Source: Vibrio penaeicida (lineage in GTDB: Bacteria > Pseudomonadota > Gammaproteobacteria > Enterobacterales > Vibrionaceae). Taken from it: a DNA stretch of 64,000 nucleotides. Positions 1-8,728 of the stretch are shown here, one piece after another. The notes under the pieces are model-generated. The model was not told where the DNA came from and did no database searches. It worked only from the letters and a program-made list of their open reading frames with translations. The DNA is taken from contig NZ_JAUYVM010000001.1 of NCBI RefSeq assembly GCF_030689305.1, positions 248,001 through 312,000 on the forward strand. Reading direction: 5' to 3'. Position numbers and translations under genes: made by a program. How positions within the stretch are numbered: position 1 is the stretch's first letter; each line of letters starts with the position of its first letter.

Positions 1-1097
1 CTGGCGATTCTAAGCACCTACAAGCAAGACGAGAAACAGGTAACGTGCTAAGACAATCTCATGTCCCCGTTACGGAAGTTCGTGCTGGTGTCATTATTGG
101 TGCAGGCAGCGCTGCGTTCGAGATCATGCGAGACTTCGTCTATAACCTCCCCATCTTGATTACACCGAAGTGGGTGGAATCCAAAGCTAACCCAATTGCA
201 CTGGACAATTTAAATCACTACCTGTTAGCACTCGCAAAAGACACACCAAATAAAAGCCAATTATTCGAAGCGGGCGGTCCCGATATTTTAAGCTATCGAG
301 AGCAGTTTCAGGTCCTTTGCAAAGTCACTCGAAGAAAACGCTCAATTTTATCGACACGAATACTCACACCTAAGATGGCGAGCTATTGGTTGGGTATGGT
401 GACTTCCGTTCCTTCTAGTGTTGGGAGAGCACTATTAGCAGGGCTAACACACGATTTCATAGCCGACAGCCAAGCCCTAGAACGTAAATTCCCCCAACCT
501 CTAATACCTTTCGAGCAAGCCGTCGCATCCGCAATTGCAAGTGAAGGTGCTTATTTGAAATCCAACGTTTGGGGGTTTGATCCTTCTGCGCTTAAGAGGT
601 GGCAGCCAGGCTTTGGCTACTACCCTAAAAAGACGGGTGCTAGCATACAAACAGAAATGGATGCGCAAAGTCTCTGGAAAGTGGTTAAAGAAATTGGAAG
701 CCATGAAAAAGAATACTTTTTTGCTACTTGGATGTGGCGACTTAGAGAGTGGATGGATGTGCTAGCTGGCGGATCTTTTCCAGTAAGGCAAAAGCCCAGC
801 GATTCTGCGTTAAAAGAAGGCGACTACATCGATTCTTGGAAAGTCATTAAACACGAAGAAAACACCTTTATTTCGTTGTTGTTTGGAATGAAAGGTCCTG
901 GATTAGGGCGTTTAGAATTCTCGATAAAAGACCACGGTAACTACAGGGAGCTGAACGTCACCGCTTGGTGGCACCCGAAAGGCTTTTTAGGGTTGCTCTA
1001 TTGGTTTGCCATGATGCCAGCGCACCTATTTGTTTTTCAAGGAATGGTCAAAGCCATTGTTCAACAAGCAAAGCTCGAGAATAAGGCAAAAAAATAG
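1..1097 (+). CDS. SDR-family NAD(P)-binding protein with C-terminal DUF2867, 5'-truncated (YbjT-like)
   Basis: The reading frame is open from base 3 and continues upstream of the window, so this is the C-terminal part only; the GTG at 45 is an internal codon. The N-terminal part shows the end of an atypical SDR (nucleoside-diphosphate-sugar epimerase-like) fold with the segment RAGVIIGAGSAAFE. Roughly the last 180 residues match the DUF2867 pattern seen behind SDR domains in YbjT-like proteins (FFATWMWRLREW, ending in a hydrophobic helix PAHLFVFQGM). The SDR half probably binds NAD(P); the substrate is unknown. The next gene, on the minus strand, converges on it with about 50 bp between. The family call rests on motif recall, with no search run. 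Confidence 0.75.
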   Translation, partial: GDSKHLQARRETGNVLRQSHVPVTEVRAGVIIGAGSAAFEIMRDFVYNLPILITPKWVESKANPIALDNLNHYLLALAKDTPNKSQLFEAGGPDILSYREQFQVLCKVTRRKRSILSTRILTPKMASYWLGMVTSVPSSVGRALLAGLTHDFIADSQALERKFPQPLIPFEQAVASAIASEGAYLKSNVWGFDPSALKRWQPGFGYYPKKTGASIQTEMDAQSLWKVVKEIGSHEKEYFFATWMWRLREWMDVLAGGSFPVRQKPSDSALKEGDYIDSWKVIKHEENTFISLLFGMKGPGLGRLEFSIKDHGNYRELNVTAWWHPKGFLGLLYWFAMMPAHLFVFQGMVKAIVQQAKLENKAKK

Positions 1098-1149
1098 GAA
1101 ACCGCTTGGCTCCCTACTATACCTATCTGGATCTATTTTCTATCTAGGT

Positions 1150-1809
1150 CTATTTATCCATACCATAGCCAAGTGGAATTTCGGCTAACTGCGGACCTTG
1201 GTTATTTGGGTACACCAAATACTCACCATGGTATTTAACCTTAGATTTATAATCGGTGACTTTGTGGACCAAAAAACCCTGCTCCATTGCCAAACGGATA
1301 AATTCCGCGTGGTTACCACGTACATACCAGCTCATTGGCTTGATTAAATCAGCACCTTCAAAACAGTCATCACATTGATGTGAACAGAGCAAAAATGAAC
1401 TGTCGCCTTCTGTAAAGACTTGAATCTTCTCTCGGGCATCATATTCAGTACACACAGCCCAACCCTTCGCTTCCATGAAATCGATAAAACCTTCAATTTC
1501 GCTATCTAAAACAGGGGTCGCGTCTTTATCTGCTGGCGTAAATTTAGCGTATAACTGAGAAATTTGACGGAACAATAACAGTAGATCGAGTTGCGTACCT
1601 TTGCTTCGACCTGATTTTTGCCAGCGAATTAAATCCCCACTAACAACACGATGAAAACGCTGACCTTTAATCGCACGTGTGATCCAACGAAGAATAAAGT
1701 GCGTGTTGCTCACCGGTGTATCGGCTAAACGCCCTTTATTGTGCTCTTCTGCCATTTCATCTAAAGCAGTATTAACAAGGTTTTGAATCTCAATATGGTA
1801 TTTAGACAT
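1150..1809 (-). CDS. DUF2913-family hypothetical protein
   Basis: A 219-aa soluble protein that resembles the Vibrio/Enterobacteria DUF2913 family (N-terminal EIQNLVNTALDEMAEEH, then IRWI/GRSKGTQLDLL-like segments). It has no signal peptide or membrane segment. Its ATG overlaps the stop codon of the upstream exporter gene as TAATG, so the two genes are probably translationally coupled in one transcript. Function is unknown. A C-x2-C pair (CSHQCDDC) in the middle could bind metal, but that is speculation. Confidence 0.6.
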   Translation of the reverse strand: MSKYHIEIQNLVNTALDEMAEEHNKGRLADTPVSNTHFILRWITRAIKGQRFHRVVSGDLIRWQKSGRSKGTQLDLLLLFRQISQLYAKFTPADKDATPVLDSEIEGFIDFMEAKGWAVCTEYDAREKIQVFTEGDSSFLLCSHQCDDCFEGADLIKPMSWYVRGNHAEFIRLAMEQGFLVHKVTDYKSKVKYHGEYLVYPNNQGPQLAEIPLGYGMDK

Positions 1810-2999
1810 TACGCCTTTCTTCCTAGCGTCCAGTAAAACAGTGCGGATAATACCGCACAGAGCGTCATCATCATAATCATTGGTACTTGTGTATTCGACG
1901 GCATAAAGGCAACCAGAGCGCCCATGAGAGACCCCATACCAAACCTCAGCGTGCCCGCCAAAGAAGAGGCAGTACCTGCCATATTAGGATATCCGCTAAG
2001 TAGCAACGCCATGCTGTTGCTACCGATCGTCGCAATGGTACCGACAAACAGCACAACAAAGGGAACAATGCCCCATAGCCCTAAATCAAATAGCCAACCG
2101 AGAAAAAGCCCAACTCCTGCAATCAATTTAAGCGCTAATCCAAACCTTAGCATCCAATGCGAACCAACTTTCTTTACAATCCGACCGTTGAGAATCGTCA
2201 TCAGGATCATGCAGATAATATTCAGTCCAAATAGATAACCAAATTGATCGGGAGTGACATGATAAAGATCGATATAAACAAAAGAACCAGCCGTTAAAAA
2301 AACAAACATGCCAGAAAATGAAAACGCGCTTGATAGAATGAGCCCTAACGCCACTGGATTGGTACACAATTTAGCGTAGTTTATCAAACTTGTTCTGAAG
2401 TTTAATGGCTGCCTATTCTCTGGTGCTAATGTCTCTGGGATTTTCCATAAAACAGCAGCAATCACAACTGCGGAAAATATGGCCAACGTCCAGAAGATGG
2501 AACGCCATCCAAACCAAACCGCTAAGTGACCACCTATCATAGGAGCCACTAACGGTGCTAATGTCATCACAAGAGTGATAAAAGACATCGTACGAGAAAA
2601 ATCTTCTCTATCGAACATATCTCTGACCACAGCCTGTATCACAACTGCTGCCGCAGCTCCGGCAAACCCTTGCGCGACACGCACTGCCATTAATGCATCA
2701 ATACCCGTTGTGGTCGCAGACACTATTGAAGCAAGCGCGAATAATACGACGCCGATTAACAACACTGGCCTCCGGCCATAACTGTCTGCCAGTGGACCAT
2801 GCAATAACTGCCCAAATGCGAACCCTAAAGTATATGCGGTTAAGGTGATTTGCACCTCACCCGCAGTGACTCCGAGATCTTTTGCAATCGCAGGCATCGC
2901 AGGCAAATACATATCGATCGCTAGCGGAGTAAGAGCCCCGATGGCTCCTAAAATAATGAACAGCAATAAGCTGAGCTGGGGTGTCTTTTGAGAAGACAT
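1809..2999 (-). CDS. bcr: Bcr/CflA-family multidrug efflux MFS transporter
   Basis: A 396-aa inner-membrane transporter with about 12 hydrophobic segments. It shows the MFS loop 2-3 signature (GPLADSYGRRPVLL) and the first-helix motif DMYLPAMPAIAKDLG typical of the Bcr/CflA drug:H+ antiporter subfamily. The ATG has a good Shine-Dalgarno (AGGAGAG). In E. coli bcr sits beside rsuA and yejH/radD, and the same neighbours are present here, which supports orthology. Substrates in this species are unknown (E. coli Bcr exports bicyclomycin and other compounds). A 10-bp tandem repeat (AGAAAAGATG, two full copies plus part) lies in its leader at 3011-3036. Confidence 0.85.
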   Translation of the reverse strand: MSSQKTPQLSLLLFIILGAIGALTPLAIDMYLPAMPAIAKDLGVTAGEVQITLTAYTLGFAFGQLLHGPLADSYGRRPVLLIGVVLFALASIVSATTTGIDALMAVRVAQGFAGAAAAVVIQAVVRDMFDREDFSRTMSFITLVMTLAPLVAPMIGGHLAVWFGWRSIFWTLAIFSAVVIAAVLWKIPETLAPENRQPLNFRTSLINYAKLCTNPVALGLILSSAFSFSGMFVFLTAGSFVYIDLYHVTPDQFGYLFGLNIICMILMTILNGRIVKKVGSHWMLRFGLALKLIAGVGLFLGWLFDLGLWGIVPFVVLFVGTIATIGSNSMALLLSGYPNMAGTASSLAGTLRFGMGSLMGALVAFMPSNTQVPMIMMMTLCAVLSALFYWTLGRKA

Positions 3000-3010
3000 A
3001 ACTCTCCTAG

Positions 3011-3036
3011 AGAAAAGATGAGAAAAGATGAGAAAA
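3011..3036. repeat. Short tandem repeat, unit AGAAAAGATG x2.6
   Basis: Two exact 10-bp units followed by a partial third lie just upstream of the start of the bcr-like gene. Unit number could vary by slippage, but nothing shows a function. Confidence 0.6.
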
Positions 3037-3083
3037 AACTGTCAGTAATAGATATATCAATTCCAACCTATAGACACGAAAAT

Positions 3084-3116
3084 GCCTAAAGGTTACTGGC
3101 TTTGCGCCCCTTAGGC
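3084..3116 (-). terminator. Possible terminator after rsuA
   Basis: GCCTAA (3084-3089) pairs with TTAGGC (3111-3116) across a long imperfect loop just beyond the rsuA stop. On the minus strand the stem is followed by ATTTTC. It is weak compared with the other terminators in this window. Confidence 0.35.
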
Positions 3117-3120
3117 TTAA

Positions 3121-3816
3121 TCAAGAATAGACAGAATCAATTTCTTCTTGGGTCAGATAACGATATTCACCAGGTTCTAGGTCTTCATCCAAATAGATGT
3201 CACCGATGCGTTCTCGGTGGAGCCCTTCTACTTTATTGCCAAGTGCCGCAAACATTCGCTTAACTTGATGGTACTTACCTTCGTGAATCGTCAGCAGTAC
3301 TTCTTTATCATCAATGATTTCGAGCTGGGCTGGTAAAGTCGGCTCTTTTTCATTTCTGAGCTCAATTCCCTGTGTGAACTGGTCAACATACTCTTGTTGC
3401 ACAGGATCAGCAAGCCACACGCGATAGGTTTTTTCACACTTATGTTTTGGTGAAGTAATACGATGCGACCATTTACCATCGTCGGTAATGAGAACCAGTC
3501 CTGTTGTATCCACATCTAGCCTGCCTGCGAAGTGCAAATTTTCCATTTTCACTTCGTCTAGTAAAACAAATGCGGTGTGGTTGAACCCATCTTCATGGGA
3601 ACATACAAAGCCATCCGGCTTGAACAGCATAATGTATCGCGGACCTTGCATGGTGATAGTTCGACCTTGCCATTCAACGTCACATGCTTCGGTTACTTTG
3701 AAGGCACCACTTTTTTGCATGGTGTCATTGACGGTTACATCGCCACTTTTAATGATTTTGGTGGCTTCTTTACGTGTTGCTCCTAGAGCATCACAGAGAA
3801 ATTTGTCTAAACGCAT
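3121..3816 (-). CDS. rsuA: 16S rRNA pseudouridine(516) synthase RsuA
   Basis: A 231-aa protein with an N-terminal S4 RNA-binding domain (MRLDKFLCDALGATRKEATKIIKSGDVTVN, given here in two parts: residues 1-14 and 15-30) and a catalytic pseudouridine synthase domain. The motif AGRLDVDTTGLVLITDDG contains the catalytic Asp in GRLDxDTTG. The segment HRERIGDIYL near the end is typical of the RsuA/RluB/E/F family. It modifies U516 of 16S rRNA in the cytoplasm. It is divergent from radD with only about 70 bp between; a 13-bp palindrome lies in that gap. Length matches E. coli RsuA (231 aa). Confidence 0.92.
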   Translation of the reverse strand: MRLDKFLCDALGATRKEATKIIKSGDVTVNDTMQKSGAFKVTEACDVEWQGRTITMQGPRYIMLFKPDGFVCSHEDGFNHTAFVLLDEVKMENLHFAGRLDVDTTGLVLITDDGKWSHRITSPKHKCEKTYRVWLADPVQQEYVDQFTQGIELRNEKEPTLPAQLEIIDDKEVLLTIHEGKYHQVKRMFAALGNKVEGLHRERIGDIYLDEDLEPGEYRYLTQEEIDSVYS

Positions 3817-3839
3817 GGATACCTCATAACTACTAAGTC

Positions 3840-3852
3840 GGGTATTATACCC
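3840..3852. promoter_or_regulatory. Perfect 13-bp palindrome between rsuA and radD
   Basis: GGGTATTATACCC is a perfect inverted repeat centred in the 71-bp divergent gap. It contains a -10-like TATTAT, so it may simply be overlapping divergent promoter elements. An operator is possible; no regulator is implied by the context. Confidence 0.35.
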
Positions 3853-3887
3853 AGCAAATAAAAATAAATGACGATTTTCATTACTGT

Positions 3888-5621
3888 ATGTACACCCTTC
3901 GCCCCTACCAAGCCGATTCCGTTAAAGCGGTTGTGCATTATTTTCGTAAAAATAACTCACCTGCGGTAATAGTGCTTCCAACCGGTGCAGGTAAAAGCCT
4001 CGTAATTGCTGAATTGGCTCGCCTAGCAAAAGGAAGAGTGTTAGTACTTGCTCACGTAAAAGAACTTGTTGAGCAAAATCATGCCAAGTACGAAGGGTAT
4101 GATTTGCAAGGCTCCATTTACTCGGCAGGTTTAGGCCGCAAAGAAACAGACCAACAAGTTGTATTTGCATCTGTCCAATCTGTCGTCCGAAACCTTGACG
4201 CGTTTGCAAACCAATTTTCGTTGCTGGTTATCGACGAGTGTCATCGCGTCCCCGACAACACCAGCAGCAGCTACCGTAAAGTCATCAGCCATGTCCAATC
4301 CATTAACCCTGGCATTAAAGTTCTTGGTTTAACTGCCACCCCGTACCGCTTAGGTATGGGTTGGATATACCAGTACCACACCCGAGGATTAGTTCGCAGC
4401 GAAGAACCTCGATTTTTCCGTGATTGTATTTTCGAACTTCCGATTCGCTACCTACTCGATGAAGGATTTCTTACTCCGGCGAAATTGATCGACGCACCGG
4501 TATTGAGTTACGACTTTTCTCAGCTCAAGCCCGCATCCACCGGACGATATAAAGAGTCCGAGATGGACATGGTGATAGAACAGTCCAAACGAGCGACACC
4601 GCAAATCGTCCAACAAATTATTGCTCAAGCTCTAAACCGACATGGTGTCATGATTTTTGCGGCAACAGTCAGGCATGCTCAGGAAATTCTTTCCCTCTTA
4701 CCGGAAAATGAGTGCTCACTCGTTATTGGAGATACAGAAACAAAAGAACGTGACCGTATTATCCAGTCTTTTAAAAATCGAGATATCAAATTCTTGGTTA
4801 ATGTATCAGTTTTGACCACTGGTTTTGATGCACCTCACGTCGATTTAATTGCAATTTTACGCCCTACCGAATCGGTGAGCTTGTACCAGCAAATTGTTGG
4901 GCGAGGGCTTCGTCTTTCGGACGGAAAAACCGAATGTTTAGTGCTCGATTACGCAGGAAATAGTTACGACCTTTATCAACCTGAAATAGGTAACCCAAAA
5001 CCAGACTCTGATAGCGAAATCATCACCATACCTTGCCCTTCTTGTGGCTTTAACAACAGCTTTTGGGGTAAACTCGACGCAGCTGGCTTCTTAATCGAAC
5101 ACTATGGCAGAAAATGCCAAGGCTACTTTGAAGAAGAAGATGGCACGCGAGAGCACTGCGACTACCGCTTTCGCGCGAAATACTGCCCTGAATGCGGTGC
5201 CGATAATGACATTGCCGCTCGTATCTGCCATGAGTGCGACGCTACATTAGTAGACCCCGACAAAAAACTCAAAGAAGCGCTGAACCTGAAAGATGCGTTA
5301 GTTTTTGAATGCACGGATATGCAGCTCTCTGTTCATAAAAACGAGAAAGGCAAACCGCAGCTTAAAGTCACTTATTACGGTGATAACAATGCTCAGGTCC
5401 ATCAGTTTTGGTCACTGACGACTAAAAAACAGAAAGAGACATTTCAAAAAATGTTTGTTCGCCCTCATCTGGCGGACCGTCATCGTCCATTTGAAGAGAG
5501 CTCACCCACAAAGGTAGTCAACCATCAGCACCGGTTCCGCTTGCCTCAGTTTGTCATTGCAAGAAAATCAGGACGGTTCTGGACAATGCGCGACAAGATT
5601 TTTGCAGATGAACTCACGTAG
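3888..5621 (+). CDS. radD: RadD (YejH)-type superfamily 2 DEAD/DEAH helicase
   Basis: A 577-aa SF2 helicase. It has the Q-like start LRPYQADSV, Walker A PTGAGKS, DECH box (VIDECHRVP), motif III GLTATPYR and motif VI QIVGRGLRLSDGK. The C-terminal third holds a Cys-rich zinc-binding region (CPSCGFNN, then CPECGADN and CHECDA), as in E. coli RadD (586 aa). RadD takes part in DNA repair and recombination-intermediate processing with RecA and SSB. Position beside rsuA and bcr matches the E. coli order. In E. coli rplY follows directly; here rplY is about 13 kb further on. Confidence 0.9.
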   Translation: MYTLRPYQADSVKAVVHYFRKNNSPAVIVLPTGAGKSLVIAELARLAKGRVLVLAHVKELVEQNHAKYEGYDLQGSIYSAGLGRKETDQQVVFASVQSVVRNLDAFANQFSLLVIDECHRVPDNTSSSYRKVISHVQSINPGIKVLGLTATPYRLGMGWIYQYHTRGLVRSEEPRFFRDCIFELPIRYLLDEGFLTPAKLIDAPVLSYDFSQLKPASTGRYKESEMDMVIEQSKRATPQIVQQIIAQALNRHGVMIFAATVRHAQEILSLLPENECSLVIGDTETKERDRIIQSFKNRDIKFLVNVSVLTTGFDAPHVDLIAILRPTESVSLYQQIVGRGLRLSDGKTECLVLDYAGNSYDLYQPEIGNPKPDSDSEIITIPCPSCGFNNSFWGKLDAAGFLIEHYGRKCQGYFEEEDGTREHCDYRFRAKYCPECGADNDIAARICHECDATLVDPDKKLKEALNLKDALVFECTDMQLSVHKNEKGKPQLKVTYYGDNNAQVHQFWSLTTKKQKETFQKMFVRPHLADRHRPFEESSPTKVVNHQHRFRLPQFVIARKSGRFWTMRDKIFADELT

Positions 5622-5655
5622 TAAAGCCTACGAATTCTGATCTTACTATTCAGAT

Positions 5656-6027
5656 TTAGCGTTCACCGAGCACTTCAAACTCGTCGTAAACCAGCCTTGC
5701 CTTGCTGTCGGCTTGGATCTGCCAATGCTCACGATGAACCACACCATAGGCTTTGTTCATCTGCCATTGAGCCGTCAAAATATAGCCATCCTCTCCTTCT
5801 GGTTGCCAATCTACATTGGAATATTCGACCTCGGTAAACCCCTGACCAATGAGATTTGCCCAAAAAGTTTCGACCTCATCTCTTCCTTTAAATGTACCAA
5901 ATGGCTTAGCCACCATTTCTGTGCTCTCGGTATATTGAGAAGCACAGCCTTCTGCATCTCCTTGATTGAACGCATTTTGCCAAGCCATGCTCCCTGCTTT
6001 ACAGGCATCTAGAGTTTCTTGGGACAT
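5656..6027 (-). CDS. SnoaL-like / DUF4440 (NTF2-fold) protein
   Basis: A 123-aa protein starting at MSQETLDACKAG. I chose this ATG because AGGAAA lies six bases upstream; the frame is open further upstream (to 6132) but has no ribosome site there. It has a single NTF2-like alpha+beta fold (ENTRY-type motifs GMA-like WQNAFNQGDAEGCASQY, FGTFKGRDEVETFW, WQMNKAYG). Such proteins are small-molecule isomerases, hydrolases or binding modules; the substrate is unknown. It is divergent from a LysR regulator with about 107 bp between, so the regulator likely controls it. Confidence 0.7.
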   Translation of the reverse strand: MSQETLDACKAGSMAWQNAFNQGDAEGCASQYTESTEMVAKPFGTFKGRDEVETFWANLIGQGFTEVEYSNVDWQPEGEDGYILTAQWQMNKAYGVVHREHWQIQADSKARLVYDEFEVLGER

Positions 6028-6134
6028 CTTCGTATTTCCTATGTTGTATGGGTGAACAACAAGAAATTTACCGTTATGATTAACAAAGAAAAACAAATCA
6101 GTTAGAAATGACTGTTTAATTAAATAGAACAATT

Positions 6135-7019
6135 ATGGATAAATTTCGTCAAATGACGCTGTTTATGAACATCGTCGAGGAAGGATCAATTACCAATGCT
6201 GCAAACCGATTGGATTTATCCAAATCGGTGCTAAGTCAACACTTGAAGCAACTTGAATCCGACCTTAAAACAACACTCCTCAAACGCACGACACGAAAAC
6301 AAGTTCTCACCGTTGCAGGGCAAAAGTTCTATGATCACTGTTGTGAAATGCATTCCATTGCTAACTTGGCGTGGGAAGAGGTACAAGAACAACAAACAGA
6401 ACCCAGTGGAAAAATCACCGTAACAGCTCCAAACGCACTCATGGACAGTGTTGTCGTACCTGCGTTAGTCGATGCGTTTGCCAGCTGTAAAAATGTCTCG
6501 CTAAATTTGATTTGCAGCGACCAACAACTCGACCTAATGGAACATGATATTGATTTGGCAGTTCGAGTCGGTCTTTCTAAAGACAGTAGCTACAAACAAA
6601 AAAGAATCGGGGAATTTACTGACGTCTTATGCAGATCTAAGAAAGAGAGTACTCACTCACACCAATCACCTTACGTGGCTAACCATTGGCAGGGGCAAAA
6701 GATTGTTCATAAAATGGCTCATAACCAAACTGGTGTATCTCAGGAGTTCGCGTTTACACCGACACATCGCACCAATACCATTTATCAAACAAAATCGCTG
6801 ATATCGAAAGGAGTAGGCATTGGTTTGATTCCGGACATTCTCATCAATGAGGATGATAAACTCGTTCCTGTGATAGAGAATTATCACTTACCCCCTACTC
6901 CTGTTTTCGTACTCCATCCCTTTAAATCCGCCATTCCAATTAGTGTTTCTAGGGCAACACACTCCATAGAAGCATTGTTGCATATTAAAAATAGGTATGA
7001 TAAAAAAGCATGTCTGTAA
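6135..7019 (+). CDS. LysR-family transcriptional regulator
   Basis: A 294-aa regulator. The N-terminal winged helix-turn-helix runs over about residues 1-60 (FMNIVEEGSITNAANRLDLSKSVLSQHLKQLE). The C-terminal substrate-binding domain holds the segment DIDLAVRVGLSKDSSYKQKRIG, typical of the CrgA/DsdC-like clade. It is divergently placed to the SnoaL-like gene, the classic LysR arrangement with its target. No effector can be named from sequence. Confidence 0.88.
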   Translation: MDKFRQMTLFMNIVEEGSITNAANRLDLSKSVLSQHLKQLESDLKTTLLKRTTRKQVLTVAGQKFYDHCCEMHSIANLAWEEVQEQQTEPSGKITVTAPNALMDSVVVPALVDAFASCKNVSLNLICSDQQLDLMEHDIDLAVRVGLSKDSSYKQKRIGEFTDVLCRSKKESTHSHQSPYVANHWQGQKIVHKMAHNQTGVSQEFAFTPTHRTNTIYQTKSLISKGVGIGLIPDILINEDDKLVPVIENYHLPPTPVFVLHPFKSAIPISVSRATHSIEALLHIKNRYDKKACL

Positions 7020-7237
7020 GAAAGTGTAAGATTCGTAAACAATTGAGCAAACGAGTAAAGACTCAATAGCATCCTGCACGTAAAATAACCACACACCCAT
7101 CATCCGAATGGCCAATTTGAATTGATTGCCCTACTTGTTTAATCGGATTGATTGAAAGATAAAAAGAAACTAAGCAATATGCGGTTAGGCACGCTTTTCA
7201 TAGGCGTCCTGCGATTATGATTGAAGTATCTTTTTTT
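7020..7237. other. Intergenic stretch, possible small RNA or leader
   Basis: No gene is visible between the LysR stop and the terminator at 7238. A weak promoter-like pair can be drawn around 7117-7145 (TTGAAT, 17-bp spacer, TAATCG). A transcript from there would end at the strong terminator that precedes the small ORF, giving an RNA of about 110 nt. This is inference only; the LysR transcript itself may also end there. Confidence 0.2.
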
Positions 7238-7261
7238 GCCCGCCATACGCGGGCTTTTTTT
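7238..7261 (+). terminator. Rho-independent terminator
   Basis: GCCCGC (7238-7243), loop CATAC, GCGGGC (7249-7254), then seven T. The stem is GC-rich and the T tract is on the plus strand. A run of seven T also precedes the stem. Confidence 0.8.
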
Positions 7262-7287
7262 GTAATCCGTTTTTATTCGAGGGTACT

Positions 7288-7452
7288 TTGAGCCAATTTA
7301 TCAATCTTTTCAGAAAGCTGGCTGCTTTTATTGCAGTCGCGATTGCATTTGCTTTTGTCTATGGAAAAGTACCAGAAGCGCAGGAAATGCTCGCGCTTAA
7401 TGTTCTTATTATCTTTGCGGTTATCGCTTATAAACGTAAACGCGTTTACTGA
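7288..7452 (+). CDS. Small two-helix membrane protein (54 aa), TTG start
   Basis: The ORF reads from TTG (7288) to TGA (7450-7452). A GAGGG ribosome site lies four bases upstream. The peptide begins MSQFINLFRKLAAFIAVAIA, has two hydrophobic segments (about residues 10-24 and 34-46) split by KVPEAQEM, and ends with basic KRKRVY, consistent with an inner-membrane protein with both ends inside. It follows the terminator at 7238 closely, so it has its own promoter or relies on readthrough. A weak AGCGC/GCGCT hairpin (7466-7480 region) follows. I do not recognise a family. Confidence 0.6.
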   Translation: MSQFINLFRKLAAFIAVAIAFAFVYGKVPEAQEMLALNVLIIFAVIAYKRKRVY

Positions 7453-7664
7453 GATAAAAAAGCGCGCTAGCGCTATTCTTAAAGGTCATTCGAAACCGGC
7501 CTATTAACGCACCCTTTTTTACTCCACATTTTGCTCCACGCTTCTCTTCAAACTCGTCATTTATTCTCAAATTTGGCAGATTCTTGTTGTCATGCCTAAG
7601 TTCACTTTCTATTCATTTGTACTTGTTTATACTCCTTTACAGTTATCGCTTTTAAGGTAAGTCT

Positions 7665-8063
7665 ATGTTTCGACATCCTATTGCAGCTATCACTCTGCTT
7701 CTGCTCCCACTCGGGGTAAGTCAGGTCTATGCTTTCCAAGATGAATCTCCAAATTCAATCGTGATCGACGTTCCACACGATGGGACTCGAATTGAAATAG
7801 ATGAAGATCAGGATGACGTCTATGAAGCTGTTCAAGCAGGACGTATTCAACCATTTTCCGCCTTGTATCAGGCGGTTGAAAATCAGCTAAATGGTCGGGT
7901 AATTAAAGTCGAGTTAGACGAAGATGATGACCAGTGGATATATGAGCTCCGGCTAGTACACGACAACAATGTCATTAAAGTTGAATACGACGCGAGCACC
8001 CTTGAGCTAATGCAAATCAAGGGAAGAAACCTCAATCAAGTCATAAAACAAAATAAGAAGTAA
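7665..8063 (+). CDS. PepSY-domain periplasmic protein
   Basis: A 132-aa protein with a signal peptide (cleavage after VYA, residue about 23) and a PepSY-type domain in the C-terminal half (VIKVELDEDDDQWIYELRLV, then VEYDASTLELMQIKGR). The middle is rich in acidic residues (IDEDQDDVYEA). It is followed after 5 bp by the response regulator gene and is clearly in the same operon. PepSY proteins beside two-component genes are thought to modulate the sensor in the periplasm; the acidic character would suit divalent cation sensing, which is inference. Confidence 0.75.
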   Translation: MFRHPIAAITLLLLPLGVSQVYAFQDESPNSIVIDVPHDGTRIEIDEDQDDVYEAVQAGRIQPFSALYQAVENQLNGRVIKVELDEDDDQWIYELRLVHDNNVIKVEYDASTLELMQIKGRNLNQVIKQNKK

Positions 8064-8068
8064 CCAAA

Positions 8069-8728
8069 ATGAAAGTACTCGTAGTAGAAGATGAGCCTCG
8101 CTTAGGCGAGCAAATTATTGAAACGCTTGAGCAGGCTGGCTGGGTTCCCGAATTATCAGAAGATGGGATTGATGCCTTGTACAGAGCCACATCCGAAGAG
8201 TGGGACATGATCGTATTGGATCTTGGGCTACCCAAGTTGGATGGTCTAACGGTACTTAAAGGTATACGCGATGAGAATATAAATACCCCTGTCATTATTC
8301 TTAGTGCTCGCGATACCTTATCTCAACGTGTGGAAGGTTTGAATGCCGGCGCAGATGATTACTTAACTAAACCTTTTGAAATGGTTGAATTGATTGCTCG
8401 TATACGCGCCCAACTGCGCCGTGCTTCTGGCAATGCATCGCCTATTATGCAGGTTGGGGATTTAAGCTTAGATACACGCACCTCTAAAGTATTGTGGCAA
8501 GGACAAGCCATTAGCCTGACCGCACTCGAATACAAAGTTATAGCCTACTTTATGCATAATGCGGAAAAAGTAATTTCTAGAACAGAACTGGTTGAGCATA
8601 TATACAAACAAGACTTCGACAGAGACTCCAATACCATCGAAGTTTTTATTGGACGAATTCGCAAAAAGATCGCGCCAAATGTAATAAAAACAGTGCGTGG
8701 ACTTGGGTATCAACTGAATGCTAATTAA
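8069..8728 (+). CDS. OmpR/PhoB-family response regulator (QseB/PhoP-like; CarR-like)
   Basis: A 219-aa regulator. The receiver domain has the acidic pair (VEDEP), phosphoacceptor Asp at about residue 51 (MIVLDLGLPKLDG), a conserved T/S-A (ILSARD) and K in TKPFE. The C-terminal winged helix binds DNA (TRTSKVLWQGQ to TVRGLGYQL). It overlaps the kinase start by about 11 bp. The operon PepSY-regulator-kinase resembles the calcium- and lipid-A-linked CarR/CarS (VprA/VprB) system of V. cholerae. I hold that identity as likely but not proven, so no symbol is given. Confidence 0.88.
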   Translation: MKVLVVEDEPRLGEQIIETLEQAGWVPELSEDGIDALYRATSEEWDMIVLDLGLPKLDGLTVLKGIRDENINTPVIILSARDTLSQRVEGLNAGADDYLTKPFEMVELIARIRAQLRRASGNASPIMQVGDLSLDTRTSKVLWQGQAISLTALEYKVIAYFMHNAEKVISRTELVEHIYKQDFDRDSNTIEVFIGRIRKKIAPNVIKTVRGLGYQLNAN

